DNA from: Agrypnia vestita | Lineage: Eukaryota > Arthropoda > Insecta > Trichoptera > Phryganeidae | Assembly: GCA_016648135.1 (NCBI GenBank) | Contig: JADDOH010023643.1 | Location: 186,001-250,000 of the forward strand | Direction of reading: 5' to 3' | DNA length: 64,000 nucleotides | Shown here: piece after piece, positions 21,610 through 32,745 of the stretch | Position numbering within the stretch: position 1 is the first letter of the stretch | Layout of the letters: each line of letters starts with the position of its first letter | Notes under the pieces: generated by a model | Seen by the model: only the letters and a program-made list of their open reading frames with translations | Databases searched by the model: none | Told to the model about the DNA's origin: nothing | Translations under genes and position numbers: made by a program

Positions 21610-24110
21610 CATTTCAAAACTGGATGTGTTGTTCTAGCGTAGTGCTAAGTACTTGTTTGCAATACAGTGTATTTATATATTTCGTGGCAATACCGTGACG
21701 AATTATCTGTAGCGGTTTTATAATATGTGTATGATTTATCTTTTATCGGATCAGTATCTTTGCGGAATCTTCGACTTGACTGGTTTTGAAGCCTCGGATA
21801 TCAGCTATGTACTTAAAAATGAAACCTTCGCGTCTAGTTTTACCTACGGACTTCATCACGTAACTCTAATGTACGTCTATTCACCGGTCGGTTTAGACAC
21901 ACCCTTGCCGAAAGCTCTATAAAAATCTATTAAACATTTCTGTTTTACACATTTCCAAATTGAGGTGCGAGTAACGAGATTGAGTAGTATTATAAATCAC
22001 GCCAGTGCCAGATAAACTGGGGGAGATATTTGTGTTAGACTAACAAGTTTAGGTCCATTAAAATGTCGAACAAAGTAAGAAGTCAAACACACTATCCCTA
22101 AGTTACGGCGAGGTAGTTGGGAATTCGCGGATAGTTAAGAATTAATGCCTGCATTAAGTCGGAAATGTTAACAGAGTACAAAACTACACCTCGTTATAAA
22201 CGGAGCAAATTCACAATAAAGTTAGTAGAGAAAACTATATTTCTTAAACCTATAGTCGTCGTGGCTAAATTTTTTCTATTTCTTTTTTCCATTTTTTAAT
22301 TATCTACTAAATTTATTACCGTTTTGCACGAGTTCACCTCAGAACTCCGATCGTTCGTTGCATAGTATAGTTTGTTTTAAAATATATTTTTCATATTTTT
22401 TGTACAATTAGTGAATTTGTCTTGGCTTTTTTTTATTTGTCATATCTGACTTTCATATTCACCTACGCACATCCTACCTAGAGCTGGTTGTTTTGCGATC
22501 AGTATAACCATAACATTTATAACATCTTTTTACATCTAGAGCATCAAATACTTCATCATCATCAGATCGTCTTTCTCAAATTAAAATAAAAAATCGATCT
22601 TTTGTCTTTAAAAGCCGGCAATCTAGGGAAAAGTAAATTTAAATGGAAGGTTTAGAGTAGGTACCTGCCTTGTCTATCTCGACGCATATTATTGAGATGA
22701 TTGATACTGTTTTTCGTTTGTTTACCACTTTGATGTATTCCGGAATATTCATTTTATTTCATCTAGTCAGATATCAATCCAGTGAAGACAAGAAAGTAAT
22801 TGAATGAAAATCTTGCAAAGCTATACACAATTTTATCATACAGTAAATAAAATAATTTATGCGGGCATATTCTCACTAGCTAATGATTTTAATCCGTTTA
22901 TAAAATAAACCGTAAACATAACTCTCCCGCAGCAGCCCTGCCGGCCATGAATAATAGTATTACGTCACATTTTACATTATGAAATTAACAAATCGCATCC
23001 AAATCCTACAACTTCGTTTGACAGCTGAACAACAAATCTCCCATTGCTTGCTAACTCTTTAGCTAATTACTTTCATTCATATTTAGCTTGGAGGCACATC
23101 ATCATATGTATCGTATCTTTTTTTGTATTATCTAAAATTGAAAGTGTTTTATATTAACAGTATACAGACAAACAGTACCTGAACAGGATTCAGTGAAATT
23201 TGGCCAATTTACGGTTCTAATATAATAAAATATTTATATACGATCATCACATAAATAGGGTGAAAAACATTAACTATCTTATCTCTTCGTGAGTTTAATA
23301 ACTATCTAGTTTTTACGTTCGTCTATTAAAGTTTCGAGAGAATAGAATCTCTCGTAGGCATATTTATAAAATTATAATAGTTTCTAAATTCGCGAACCAC
23401 ATGATGCAGATCATTATTTTCATTGGAAATTTAGTAGCAAAATATAAAATTATTATTAAACTCACGTAGACGTAGCACAGATTATGTTTTTCACCAAATT
23501 TAATGATTATCTCTATAAGGTTAACGCAAAAACCATCGATAATAAGATGTACATATATTATAATAATGTATTATATAAATATTAACAGAAGAAAATTCCA
23601 CGTAAAAACAATCTGGCTCGGAGAACCATGCAAAGGGGTAAAATGTAATCGAAGGAATGAATGTTTTCTTAGGAGCAATGGAGAACAAATCCGAAACATC
23701 TGCTCGAGATAAAAGTATCCACAGCTTTAAACCGCCCATTTCCACCGTTCCACGTTCTATTTATTTACCCCTGATGTATCTGTATACCTGGGCGGTCCAC
23801 CCTGTACTCGAGTGGGTGTGTGTGTGTGTGCCCAAATATTGGTCCGGGCTCTGAGGCTCCTTTATTGGGAAACTTTCCAACTACCTGTTGTGAAGATAAT
23901 ACCACTAATATTTGCGGAGGAAAAAACGACTTCCAAACACTAATGCGACTAGGGCCTGGAGGGAAATAAGGGAAGGTGTTTCGACCAATGCCATCGGTTA
24001 AACGATTTTTGAAACTTCATAACTATTCACTTCTTCACAATAACACTATACCTACTTTTAATTTCCACAACTATGAATTTTCCTTTACAGTTTAAATTTT
24101 GTAATTAATA
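21610..24110. other. unassigned; no genes seen
   Basis: About 2.5 kb without a recognised gene. Contents noted: a GAAACTTTAAT-type foldback fragment at 23333-23365 related to 2074-2256; a short TG run at 23817-23830; a 65-codon frame at 21725-21922 with no domain. Several open frames at 23503-23854 are short and unrecognised. Confidence 0.3.
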
Positions 24111-24121
24111 AGGACTCATTT

Positions 24122-24325
24122 TGTTTTCACCACCATTTTATTGAAAATATCAACACGGGCCAACGGTCCCTTCATCAGGATGCAACGTATACAAAAAATT
24201 AAAAATGTCGTTATTGTCTATGTATCGATTATGAATTTTTAGTATACGTTGTAACTTGATTAATTAAAGGACTATTGGTCCCAAAACATGCTGATATTTT
24301 CAACAATATAGTGGTGAAAACGAAG
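24122..24325. repeat. foldback with two damaged hammerhead cores (ACATG subfamily)
   Basis: Left arm 24122-24225 and right arm 24235-24325 are imperfect complements (TTTTCACCAC at the left end against GTGGTGAAAA at the right end, GTATACGTTG against CAACGTATAC at the inner end). The left arm on the minus strand has CTGATGA (24178-24172), A, GGGACC-GTT-GG and CCC, but the GAAACA segment is lost. The right arm has AGGACTATTGGTCCC and AAAACATG but a damaged CTGATGA. Between them the two arms show all parts of a good hammerhead; neither is intact. Confidence 0.75.
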
Positions 24326-25011
24326 TTATATTAATTATAACACTTCAAAATCATTTTGCTATTATTGAAATAAATTTAATTTTACTTGGTCAGATAAAAG
24401 TTTTTATCATATTAATTACACCAGAAAAACAAATCGCACCGAGAATATAAAATATAAAATAGTCACTTGACGGTAAACTAGTCACTTTGTGATGTAATTG
24501 ATTACTTTATTGAAATTAGCTTTGCGATGAACTGAATTTTAACGTTTTATGCTTTGAAAATTACAATAAGAATTTAAGTTTTTTAGTTTACAAATAATAA
24601 TATAGTTTAAATGAGAATATTGTAACTCAATTGTAAATTTAACTGCATCAAAGAAGACGCTGCGAAATAACTTATGGAGATTGTGAGTGTAATTTTTAAA
24701 AAATACTAAAAACACTAGAAACATTTAATGAAATTCACCCAATATACATCGAGTAATTAAAAAAATCCTCCTTTTGCCGGTATTATCTAAACTTACAACT
24801 TCACTAACGTACCGATTGAATGTACAGCAACAATAAACAATGAAGAGACTAGTCTGAAAAACTCAATTTTGCGAACAGGACAAACATCGTTTCTGTAAAA
24901 AAAAGTTCAACAGTTATCTCAAGTATGCAGTATTAAAAAGCCAAATTATATAAAATAACAAACGCTACAAAAAAAATAATTTAAATGCTTTTATGACAAA
25001 TGATGTGATGA
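24326..25011. other. unassigned AT-rich sequence
   Basis: Nothing recognised. Confidence 0.3.
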
Positions 25012-25535
25012 TAAAAGACAGCAATATCCAAAAAAATTAGAAATGTGGAATGTACTGAATTTGAGTTTTCATTTATTTTTTTATTTCTTAGAATTGAAGC
25101 ATATGCATGAAAAGATTGAAACATTTGTACAATATCCGCTCCAAACATCTGTTAATCGCTTACAATATCTTTAAAATTACTTAAAGATTATGTGTTTAGT
25201 ATATACGTGTGTATTGTACGTTGGTATAAAGCTTATGAATACATTGTTTTAAGTTTTTGCTTAAGAATATAGGTACTTTGTGTCTGTGCTAAAGTCAATG
25301 TCAAGGAAATTCTCGTATTGCAAGAATAAGTTTATGATTCTACTGATAACGGAGTTTTCCGTGGCTTAGTTTTATATTTTTTGGGTCAGAAAAGGAAATA
25401 AAACCTACAAATTTATAGGAATATGATTTTGGAAGGGAAGTTACATGAAATCTTGAATTCAGTGCATTCTAAATTAGTAATCCTCGGTATTATTGCATTA
25501 AAATATTTTATTTTTTTAAATATTGATATTATATA
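25012..25535. repeat. relative of the GCAATATCC MITE, enlarged or nested
   Basis: The left end reads AAAGACAGCAATATCCAAAA as in the well-defined MITE at 54747-54980. Near the right end the words ATGATTTTGGAAGGGA and CTAAATTAGTAATCCTCGG are shared with that element in the same order. The right terminal repeat is badly worn and the copy is about twice as long, so another insertion may sit inside. Confidence 0.5.
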
Positions 25536-26499
25536 AGATAAGATAAGATAAGATATTAATAAGATATTAATAAAGAAAAAACAAGTTAAATAATTTAAAA
25601 TAATGTAAAAAAATAAAACCTAGAAGTGGGCTGCAATACAATATTTTTTAAGATAAAATGATGTACGCAAAACAAATGAAAATATACAATTTCCCACTGG
25701 AATAGACGTGCAAATGTCTGGAAGATTGGAAAAACTCACAAAGGAATAAAAATGCTTTATAACAGGCGGGAAAGAGATTAATGATAGTACTCCAAATTTT
25801 TAAAAATTAATTTCACGAAAAAAAGATACATGATTCAAGCAAGAAACGACAGTAGAATTGCATAAATGGAATCCTAAATAAAATGAAAGAAAGAACATAT
25901 TATAAATACTATTTTCCATAGTTTCCATTTGTAATTATAGAAATCTTACTATTTGTAATACTGAGACATCTATAATTAATCTTTATTCAAAACTTATTGC
26001 GATGAAATTAAAATAATCATCGCCAGTCGTTAGGTACATGCTACTCATTAAATATGAAATAGTGTTTGTTGCATAGAACGTGATTGAAAAATTGTAAGAA
26101 AACATCTCATTACGAAGACCAGTCAATACTCTCCTCCAAAATTAATAGATAGGTTGGGACTCGAGTATTTTATTAAAGGATAAAATGTCGATACTTAAGT
26201 GGAAATTGAAAATGGGGAATGAAAACAGGATGGATTTTGAAGAAATTAATCCTGCGAAAAGGCCTTCGGATTTTAATAATGATTACTAATTAATAAGCTA
26301 AGAAATTGAAATTTTTCCAGGCACTTTAGGATAAAGAAGAGTAGGTATTACAAAGCTCGATGGGTGCGATGCGTCTTCCTGGGGCCCGGGAGTCACGTGT
26401 GCGAGGACGACTCGGGACCAGACTTTTGGAGCGGCATATCTGTAGATTTTTTCCGCCAGGGGTGTGCGCCAAGTATCCAAAGATACACTAAGACAAGTA
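25536..26499. other. unassigned; ATAAG microsatellite and one G+C-richer patch
   Basis: An ATAAG pentamer run lies at about 25533-25557. From about 26355 to 26480 the composition is more balanced and open on both strands (minus 26298-26480 reads WRTPLAEKIYRYAAPKVWSR), but no domain or splice sites could be assigned. Confidence 0.3.
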
Positions 26500-26990
26500 A
26501 TAGATTTTCGATCTTTGATACCGATTTATGTAAAACGGAAATGGTAAGATTTCATCCCTGTGGAATCTCAAGGAATACACGAGATACCACGCGGTACTTG
26601 GGACAAATTTACATTACCCAAACGGAAGATATCCGCCGAATAGCCGAACAAGCTGTGGACGTAAAAAACAAAAAGTTCACATCATCTCTACCACAGCATA
26701 AGATCAATTTTGATGAAGCATCCATGGTTGTTACTCTAAATAATGAAACGGCAAGGATAATAGAGAAACAATTGAAATATACAAAATAATAGAGAGAACA
26801 GCATTAGATTACCTAATAATACCTGGCCCAACAAATTAGAAGAAATACAAATATTCCACAAATACACAACATCATTAACACACTTAATAAAACCACAATA
26901 GAGAATAATATTTCTCCAAACCTTCCTATAGGCAGAATAACGAGAAGCCACATATAAGGAAATAAACTGCGACCTAATTATACGAATTGA
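26500..26990 (+). pseudogene. Penelope-like element, GIY-YIG endonuclease remnant
   Basis: In the frame ending at 26789 the protein contains KTEMVRFHPCG, then YLGQIYITQTEDIRRIAEQA, DVKNKKFTSSLPQHKIN and FDEASMVVTLNNETARIIEK. This fits the C-terminal GIY-YIG endonuclease of Penelope-like retroelements. The family pattern is SGVYxIxCG...YIGQTGR, R-x-x-E-H-x-x-D-V, S-x-L-x-x-H, and a final segment running to a basic C-terminus. The YIGQTGR box is altered to YITQTED and the upstream reverse transcriptase is absent. A frameshift near 26790 moves the C-terminal HALDYL-like part out of frame. A CTGAAGA word follows at 27071, where a terminal ribozyme would be expected, but without a GAAAC partner. 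Confidence 0.65.
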
Positions 26991-28009
26991 AATTCACTTT
27001 GCCATGAACTGTCGACCTTAATACGTGTTTTCACGATAGTTTAGGTGCGATACATCATTGACAAGTCACCCCTGAAGATGAGCAGTACTACGAGTGGGTT
27101 ATTAATCCAATTATTGCATTTTCTCACAGAAATCATCAAAAGTGCATCGTGTGTCGGAAGAGTTTTAAACTGTTTTTTAATAATTATGTTGAACAAAATG
27201 ATTTTAAACATTATTATAAGCACGAAAAATGTCTCTAACAATTATATATTGTTATAATCTGCGAAAAGTAAAATGTATATCTTTACAAAATTTTAAAAAG
27301 GCTTGGAAAATAATTCAAAATACCAAACGAAAAACAATTATATAAATTAATAGGAAAAATTAAAATCAATCAAAATTAATGTGACCACTGTACAAAACGA
27401 AACATAAAGTCTGATAAGATAAGGCACACCTATATAAACAAATTGGAAAAACCGAACCAAAGGAAAAATTATGAAATCATAATTTGTCTACAAAACAATA
27501 AGGGCATTCGGCGAACTACCAGATCAAATTTTACAATAAAAAAATGAAAGGAATAAATACAACTCTGGAAATTTAAATAGGAGTACAAAAATTGTTTTCA
27601 TGTGTTTATATAAGAACATGTACATACGAATATAAGTAAGTATTTAAAAAAGTTTGAATTATTCATGGTTTTTGTGTTTAGTTTATAGTACTTCATGTTT
27701 ATTTTTAATGAAATTTAAATTTAATAGAAAATATTATAAGCTTCTGCAAGTTAAGCGTTACATTAAATGTGACAGCTGTTTGAGTGTTTGCACACTTGCA
27801 GAACTTAGTAATATTGTTAGAGTTTTAATTATAATTTGTATCTAATGTTTAGATAAGTCTCGATTACTACAGTATTTGTAAATAGAAAGCAAATAAAATT
27901 TTAAAATTGAATTGAAATTTCATTAATATTAAACATTTATCAAAAATACATTATTTATATAACAAGACAAGTGATTAAAAAAACTGAGATTAATTTTTTT
28001 TTTCGTTTC
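26991..28009. other. unassigned AT-rich sequence
   Basis: No recognised gene; a 63-codon plus frame at 27654-27845 has no domain. Confidence 0.3.
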
Positions 28010-28165
28010 AACTGGCCGAGAAGCCCAATTAAGGAACAAAAACATATCACATAACATCCATGCTTGACTAAATCATATTGATTAATTGAGACCTCACCAG
28101 AATCGAACCTGGAACCCTCGGTGTGAGAAGCTAGTTTCATGCTCACTCGGCTACAAAGGCCGCAC
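28010..28165 (-). mobile_element. tRNA-derived SINE, family 2
   Basis: On the minus strand the head GCGGCCTTTGTAGCCGAG, the B box AGGTTCGATTCTGGTGAGG and the tail AATTGGGCTTCTCGGCCAGTT match the copies at 20348-20520 and 36722-36872. It has inserted into, or directly after, the open frame upstream of it on the same strand, ending that frame's recognisable part at about 28166. Confidence 0.8.
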
Positions 28166-28599
28166 CTCTCCAATAGTGCCTTTGTGTATTTAGGTAAAAG
28201 GTACTTATTATACAAGCTGTGTGGTGCACGTACACGCGGGTATTGATATTGATAAAAATTACGATACACAGAGTAAATTCCATATTGCGACGCGATCTCA
28301 TCATCCGTCATCCGTCGCTGACTCTGTTCCCCCTCGTATAAGTTTACGCTAGGCGCTCGTCGCTTTCGTCGAAGTTTCTTTGCCGAACTGCTAAAAATAT
28401 TCGCGAAGTTCCATTTCAGTCTTGGCGTTACGGCTACATTTAACATTAGCGGACGCTCATTGAGCGAGCGTGGGCCTGCGTGTACCGGTATAGGCACGGG
28501 GCCGTATATTCCGGCGAAAGTAAATCCCAGGTCCGACGGCGACGTAAGCAGAATCCATTTGGAAGTGGTTGGATTAGTTAAAGCTCTCCGTAATGTAGC
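28166..28599 (-). CDS. candidate protein-coding fragment, function unknown
   Basis: The minus strand is open from just after a TAA at 28602-28600 through the SINE, 145 codons before it. The translation looks like real protein rather than noise: SPSDLGFTFAGIYGPVPIPV, RPLMLNVAVTPRLKWNF, a dibasic KKLRRKRR stretch, then MTDDEIASQYGIYSVYRNFY and NKYLLPKYTKALLER. I do not recognise the family; a secreted or processed insect protein with an RRKR cleavage site is one guess. There is no in-frame ATG before the PLMLN segment and no clear acceptor site upstream, so this could be an internal exon, a processed pseudogene or chance. The SINE directly downstream on the same strand suggests the fragment is broken now. 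Confidence 0.4.
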
Positions 28600-28790
28600 T
28601 TAGAGCTGGCCGCGCGCCGCCCCGCGCGACCTGTTGGAGCCGCCGCCCGAGGAGCCCCCAAGACGGGGGAGGGCCGCCCCCCGCCGCCCCGAGTAATCCA
28701 GGGACCGAGGGGGGATATTGCGGGATATAAAGCATACAGGTGATGTATAAAACGACCACTTTTCACCAAATGTTCGTCCAACTTTCCACA
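28600..28790. promoter_or_regulatory. CG-rich island upstream of the 28.2-kb open frame
   Basis: Very rich in CG and CCG/CGG words (for example GCCGCGCGCCGCCCCGCGCG), unlike the surrounding AT-rich DNA. Because it lies directly upstream of the minus-strand open frame, it could be a promoter or 5' exon; it could equally be a conserved element. Three overlapping minus frames cross it, none convincing. Confidence 0.3.
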
Positions 28791-29238
28791 AAGCGTTCGG
28801 ATAAATATTTGAAAGCTAAGATAACGAAGACAGTTTTGGAAAGATCTACAAGTAGAAGAACCGACGGTACCGTTAAGACCTTAAATGGATAGATAGCAGT
28901 CCGATATCGAAAAGTGAGTTGAGGCCTATTCAATGATTCAATCAACCTTCAAGTTAAGAAGTATTGTCAATTTGAAATATTGAAAACATATTTTTTTTAT
29001 TTTTATTTTATTATATTTTTTAAAATATTTTTATTTATTTATTATCTCACAATCACGTCACAACTTTCTGCATCTAATAAATGTAAAGTTATTAGACATT
29101 GTACGTGGACTTATTAGAAAGAGCTGACATGTTCAATACAGATGTTTTTTTTTGTGAAAATAGATAAACTACGAACACAAAGAAATTATATTTAAAAATA
29201 TAAAGAATGAAAATTGAATACGATATATTAATATTTAA
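28791..29238. other. unassigned AT-rich sequence
   Basis: Nothing recognised beyond T/A-rich low complexity at 28985-29045. Confidence 0.3.
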
Positions 29239-30183
29239 TCTATACCTATAAAACACAATGTCTGTCTGTCTGTTCTCTATACAAATCCACACCGTTTGTT
29301 CGAATCGATTCAAATTTTGCATACTTATGCTTTAGGACCCGGCAGGTATTACATTTCCCCCCTATTATTTTACCCCTTCCCCTCTTCTTGACATATTTTA
29401 GATGCAAATCTGTACCGTTTGACAAATCGGACTCAAAAATTTGGAAACTTATTCTGTAGAACTCGGTGGGTAACATAGGCAACATCGGACTCAAAATTTG
29501 GAATCTTATTCTTTAGGATCCAGCGGGTAACATATTCGACATTTCCCCCTATTCTTTCAACCCTTCCCCTCCGCTGAAATATTTTCGATGCAAATCTGTA
29601 CCGATCGGACTCAAAATTTAGAAACTTATTCTTAAAGACTCGGCGGGTAACATATGTGACATTCCCCCCTATTCTTTTAACCCTTCCCCTCTAATGATAT
29701 ATTTTCGATGCAAATCTGTACAGTTTGACCAACAGGACTCAAAATTTAGTAACTTATTTTTAAGGACTCGGCGGGTAATATATGTAACATTTCCCTCCTA
29801 TTATTTTAACCCTTCCCCTCCCCTGATATATTTTTGATGCTGTAAATTTTAATTTAAAATCTGTACAGTTTGACCGACAAGACTCAAAATTTGGGAACTT
29901 ATTCTATAGGACCCAGTGGGTAACATGGGCGACATACCACTCTATAGTTTTACCCCTTTCCCTTCCGCTGAAAATCTGTATCGTTCGACCGATCGGACTC
30001 AAAATTTACAAAAATACTCTTTATGACCCGGCGGTTAACATTGGTGACATTTCCCCCATATTCTTTTACCCTTTAAATGATATATTTTCAATGCAAATCT
30101 TTTGAATCGAAACTTTGTTTAGGCTCATAAATTTATTTTAAACTTAATCCTTAATCCGTGCAATGCCGGGTAAGAACAGCTTG
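29239..30183 (+). mobile_element. non-autonomous Helitron with internal tandem block
   Basis: The 5' end is A|TCTATACCTATAAAA followed by a CTGTCTGTCTG run. The 3' end has the hairpin CCGTGCAATGCCGGG about a dozen bases before CTTG|T (CTAG in sister copies), with A before and T after. Insertion between A and T and a CTRR end with a nearby hairpin define Helitrons. Between the ends are about six imperfect 130-150-bp units, each with GATGCAAATCTGTAC, ACTCAAAATTTGGAA, ACTTATTCT, CGGCGGGTAACAT and TTTCCCCCTATTCTTTTA. No Rep/helicase coding is present, so it depends on an autonomous partner. Confidence 0.8.
29330..30110 (+). repeat. tandem repeat block inside the Helitron
   Basis: Imperfect head-to-tail units of about 130-150 bp, recognisable by the recurrent phrases GACTCAAAATTT, CGGCGGGTAACATA and CCCTTCCCCTC. 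Units differ by small deletions, and one carries an extra AATTTTAATTTAAAATC insertion near 29845. Unit number differs in the related copies at 41.4, 46.9 and 48.4 kb. Confidence 0.8.
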
Positions 30184-30449
30184 TTTAATATATGTGTATA
30201 TTTTATATATATTTAATTAAATATTAATATAAATATTAGCATAAAAATTTGATAAAGCTGGTTATGCAATTTTTCCAGCTAAAAATTGCGCTGATAAGAA
30301 ACACGCGATGAGGGACGTCATATAAAGGTTGCGGGTACTTATATCATAGTATTTCTATGATGTAGTCATAGTTAAATGTAAAAGTAGCATAAGTATCCCC
30401 TTACGCATGCTTAAAAAAATAATTTTAGATCATTTCGAAAAAATGACTG
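30184..30449. other. unassigned AT-rich sequence
   Basis: Nothing recognised. Confidence 0.3.
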
Positions 30450-30830
30450 CCGAATGGTTCTGATTTTTTTGCTGACGTCGCGTGTCCCATTGCGAGATTC
30501 TTGCTATTATGGACGCTGAAAATGATACAACTATAATTGTTAAAATTAGGATCTGCTATTGACGCGCTAATTCGAGATCGAAGATGCAAATAGGTGTACA
30601 TGTACGATGTATCCTGCGGGGAAGAACGGAACGATTGGGGATTGCATTAGCATAATGTGGCAAACGTGAGGCGGGGCGAGCGCAGCCAACGGTGATATAA
30701 TCACGACGGGCGGGAGGCCGTATTGTCGCGGCGGGCGGCCGCCCTAATGAGGCCCGACTACCCCGACACCCGCCCGCGCCGGCGAGCGGGAGGGACTCGG
30801 CGACACCCTATTAAAATGAACCAAAGATAT
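30450..30830. promoter_or_regulatory. non-repeat G+C-rich island with POU/homeodomain-like words
   Basis: Contains an exact octamer ATGCAAAT (30584-30591), GCTAATTCGAG (30566 onward) and ATTGCATTAGCATAATG (30640-30656), a partly palindromic homeodomain/POU-type word. These are followed by CG-rich sequence (30665-30810). No repeats or splice-flanked exon. Such clustering is what an enhancer of a developmental gene would look like; this is inference, and octamers occur by chance. Confidence 0.4.
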
Positions 30831-31614
30831 AAATCGTCCCTTGGAGATATTTTGAAGGAACTGAATACAATAGGTAACCTAAACTGCAAAAACTTCGAAA
30901 TACACGAACGTTCAATGGCGTACGATCCCAACGAAAACGCGTTCGAGAGATATTATTTACTGAACTGAACTACCAAATTCACTCACAAATGCCCAGGCTG
31001 CATATACTTGGCAATGAGTATTTGTCGCGCCAGTCTATATGTGCGTAAGTATGATATGTGTGTCGAACGCCTGTGCATAAGCGAGGGTATGTCGGACTCA
31101 CCACCCGATGGCTGACAGTATCTGCTGCAGAACGATCGCCGCCCGCTCCTGTCGTCATAGAACGTGTTCACACCGCTCTTGTTATCGATCATCCCCGCGC
31201 CATTATCTTATTATCACTAATTCGCGATAGTGAAGATACCTTGGAGAAGACGGCATTTCAACATATGTACAGTTAAGTCCAGCATCGGTACCGAGTTTGT
31301 GGGAAATCGAAGATCCCACACATGAGTTCTGTGTATGGGCGTTCGCATCTTACACTGGACGATTATGCTCTCGCTTTGGAGTTTCGTATAGTCAGTCATA
31401 AACTAATACAGCGTACAATTAGCTGCCGCCGATCCAAATATAGTGAATTTGTATATCTACATATTTCGTGAAGTTTTGATTTTGATATGCTGAGGTAACA
31501 AACCTGTCATTTAATTTATTTTGTAATTTGTGCAGCTTTTAAATATATTTTGTAAATTTATGCTAAACTAAAATTATAACAACATTTTTGTATATAGGTA
31601 CGTTCTAATAAAGA
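30831..31614. other. unassigned; balanced composition to about 31430
   Basis: Continues the previous island with moderate composition and several short open frames (30723-30968 plus, 31058-31276 plus, 30983-31399 minus). None has recognisable domains or splice sites. Confidence 0.3.
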
Positions 31615-31750
31615 TAATGTGTAGATTCGTCAACGTTGCCTTGTGTAGAGTGATCACTTAAGCCAGTTCATACAGGTTGTAAGCTAACTTCCAACTTCCA
31701 CGTTTTTCGTATTCATAGCTTCGTCTCTGTGAGACTTCTATAATTTGTCT
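31615..31750 (-). repeat. dispersed repeat (CTTAAGTGATCA family), copy 2
   Basis: On the minus strand the order CTCACAGAGACGAAGCTATG, GGAAGT, GCTTACAACCTGTATGAAC and TGGCTTAAGTGATCACTCTA matches the 2690-2870 copy. Confidence 0.65.
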
Positions 31751-32450
31751 TAGTTAACTTAAATTGTAATTAAATAACACGTTTACCATATTTATTTTTA
31801 AAATTATTTATTTGCTTTATTTCTATTTGTAAAATTGTATTAATTTTATAACCCGTATTATTTTTAAATTACGTTATTTATTTTGAATATTATTTATACT
31901 TCTTTTTAGATAAATACACCGTATTCACTAACTGTTTATAGTAGTTATCAGTTTATTGAAAATTTCTGCACTCTACTAGACAATAGCTATGTAAAACCAT
32001 GATGAAACTACCAGTAATGGCAGCTAACACTCTACTGATTGGAACAGGCAACAATCCCACCTGCCCCATGAATGACTGAAATCGAACAAGATTGATTGAA
32101 ATCTAATGGGTCAAAAACATTCAAACTCTTGTTAAATACTGAAAACGAACGCAACACATATAACAAATGCGTATGCACTTGCGCGATACTACAAAATGTT
32201 ATTTTTGGCAATAATTAAAAGGAACCGAGAATTTATCAAAGGCGTCCGCAATTAATGCCATTAGCATGGACACGTCAACAAAAAACATACACTTCATCGC
32301 TAAATAATTAACTGTATGACATACTACTTTGCTATTGTCTGTCAGACTAATTGATGTCAAGATTGTCTAATAAAATAATTAATAGCGAAATTTTAATCGA
32401 CAATTCTCTGTAATGAAATTCGTGGTATTCTTCTTCTTCTACCCTTTATT
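31751..32450. other. unassigned AT-rich sequence
   Basis: Nothing recognised. Confidence 0.3.
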
Positions 32451-32451
32451 C

Positions 32452-32745
32452 TATTGGGCCGTGGTCCCTGAACCGTATAAAAGTTTCCAACTTTTCCTAT
32501 CTTGGGCATAGCTCTCAACATCAGCCCAGTTTAATTGCAATCTCGCTTCGCAGCAGTGCTCCAACTGTTTCCGCCAGCTCCTTCTAGGACGGCCCCTTGG
32601 TCTTTTGCCTTCTGGTTTTGCCTGGAATATCCTCTCTGGAAGTCCATGTGCCGGCATCCGCAAAGTCATCGTAACTGTGATTTCTCAATAAACGTCAATA
32701 AGAGTTCTCCTTCGGGAGATTCTCTTATTTGAGTAATCTTAGTAG
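32452..32745 (-). pseudogene. LINE reverse transcriptase C-terminal fragment
   Basis: The minus frame contains LPERIFQAKPEGKRPRGRPR, then SWRKQLEHCCEA, NWADVESYAQDRKSWKLLYG and a stop at 32451-32453. Upstream of its ATG the frame has a TAG/TGA where W-x-GHV is expected (EKSQLR, stop). The basic GKRPRGRPRRSW box and DRxxW end are diagnostic of LINE C-termini. It is the better-preserved sister of 6464-6755. After the stop are codons translating to KKKN (32432-32446), probably the start of the tail. Confidence 0.85.

Noticed and set aside
28574..28791. Three overlapping minus-strand open frames in CG-rich sequence
   Set aside because: CG-rich DNA has few stops in all frames; the translations are low-complexity G/R/P and lack splice logic.
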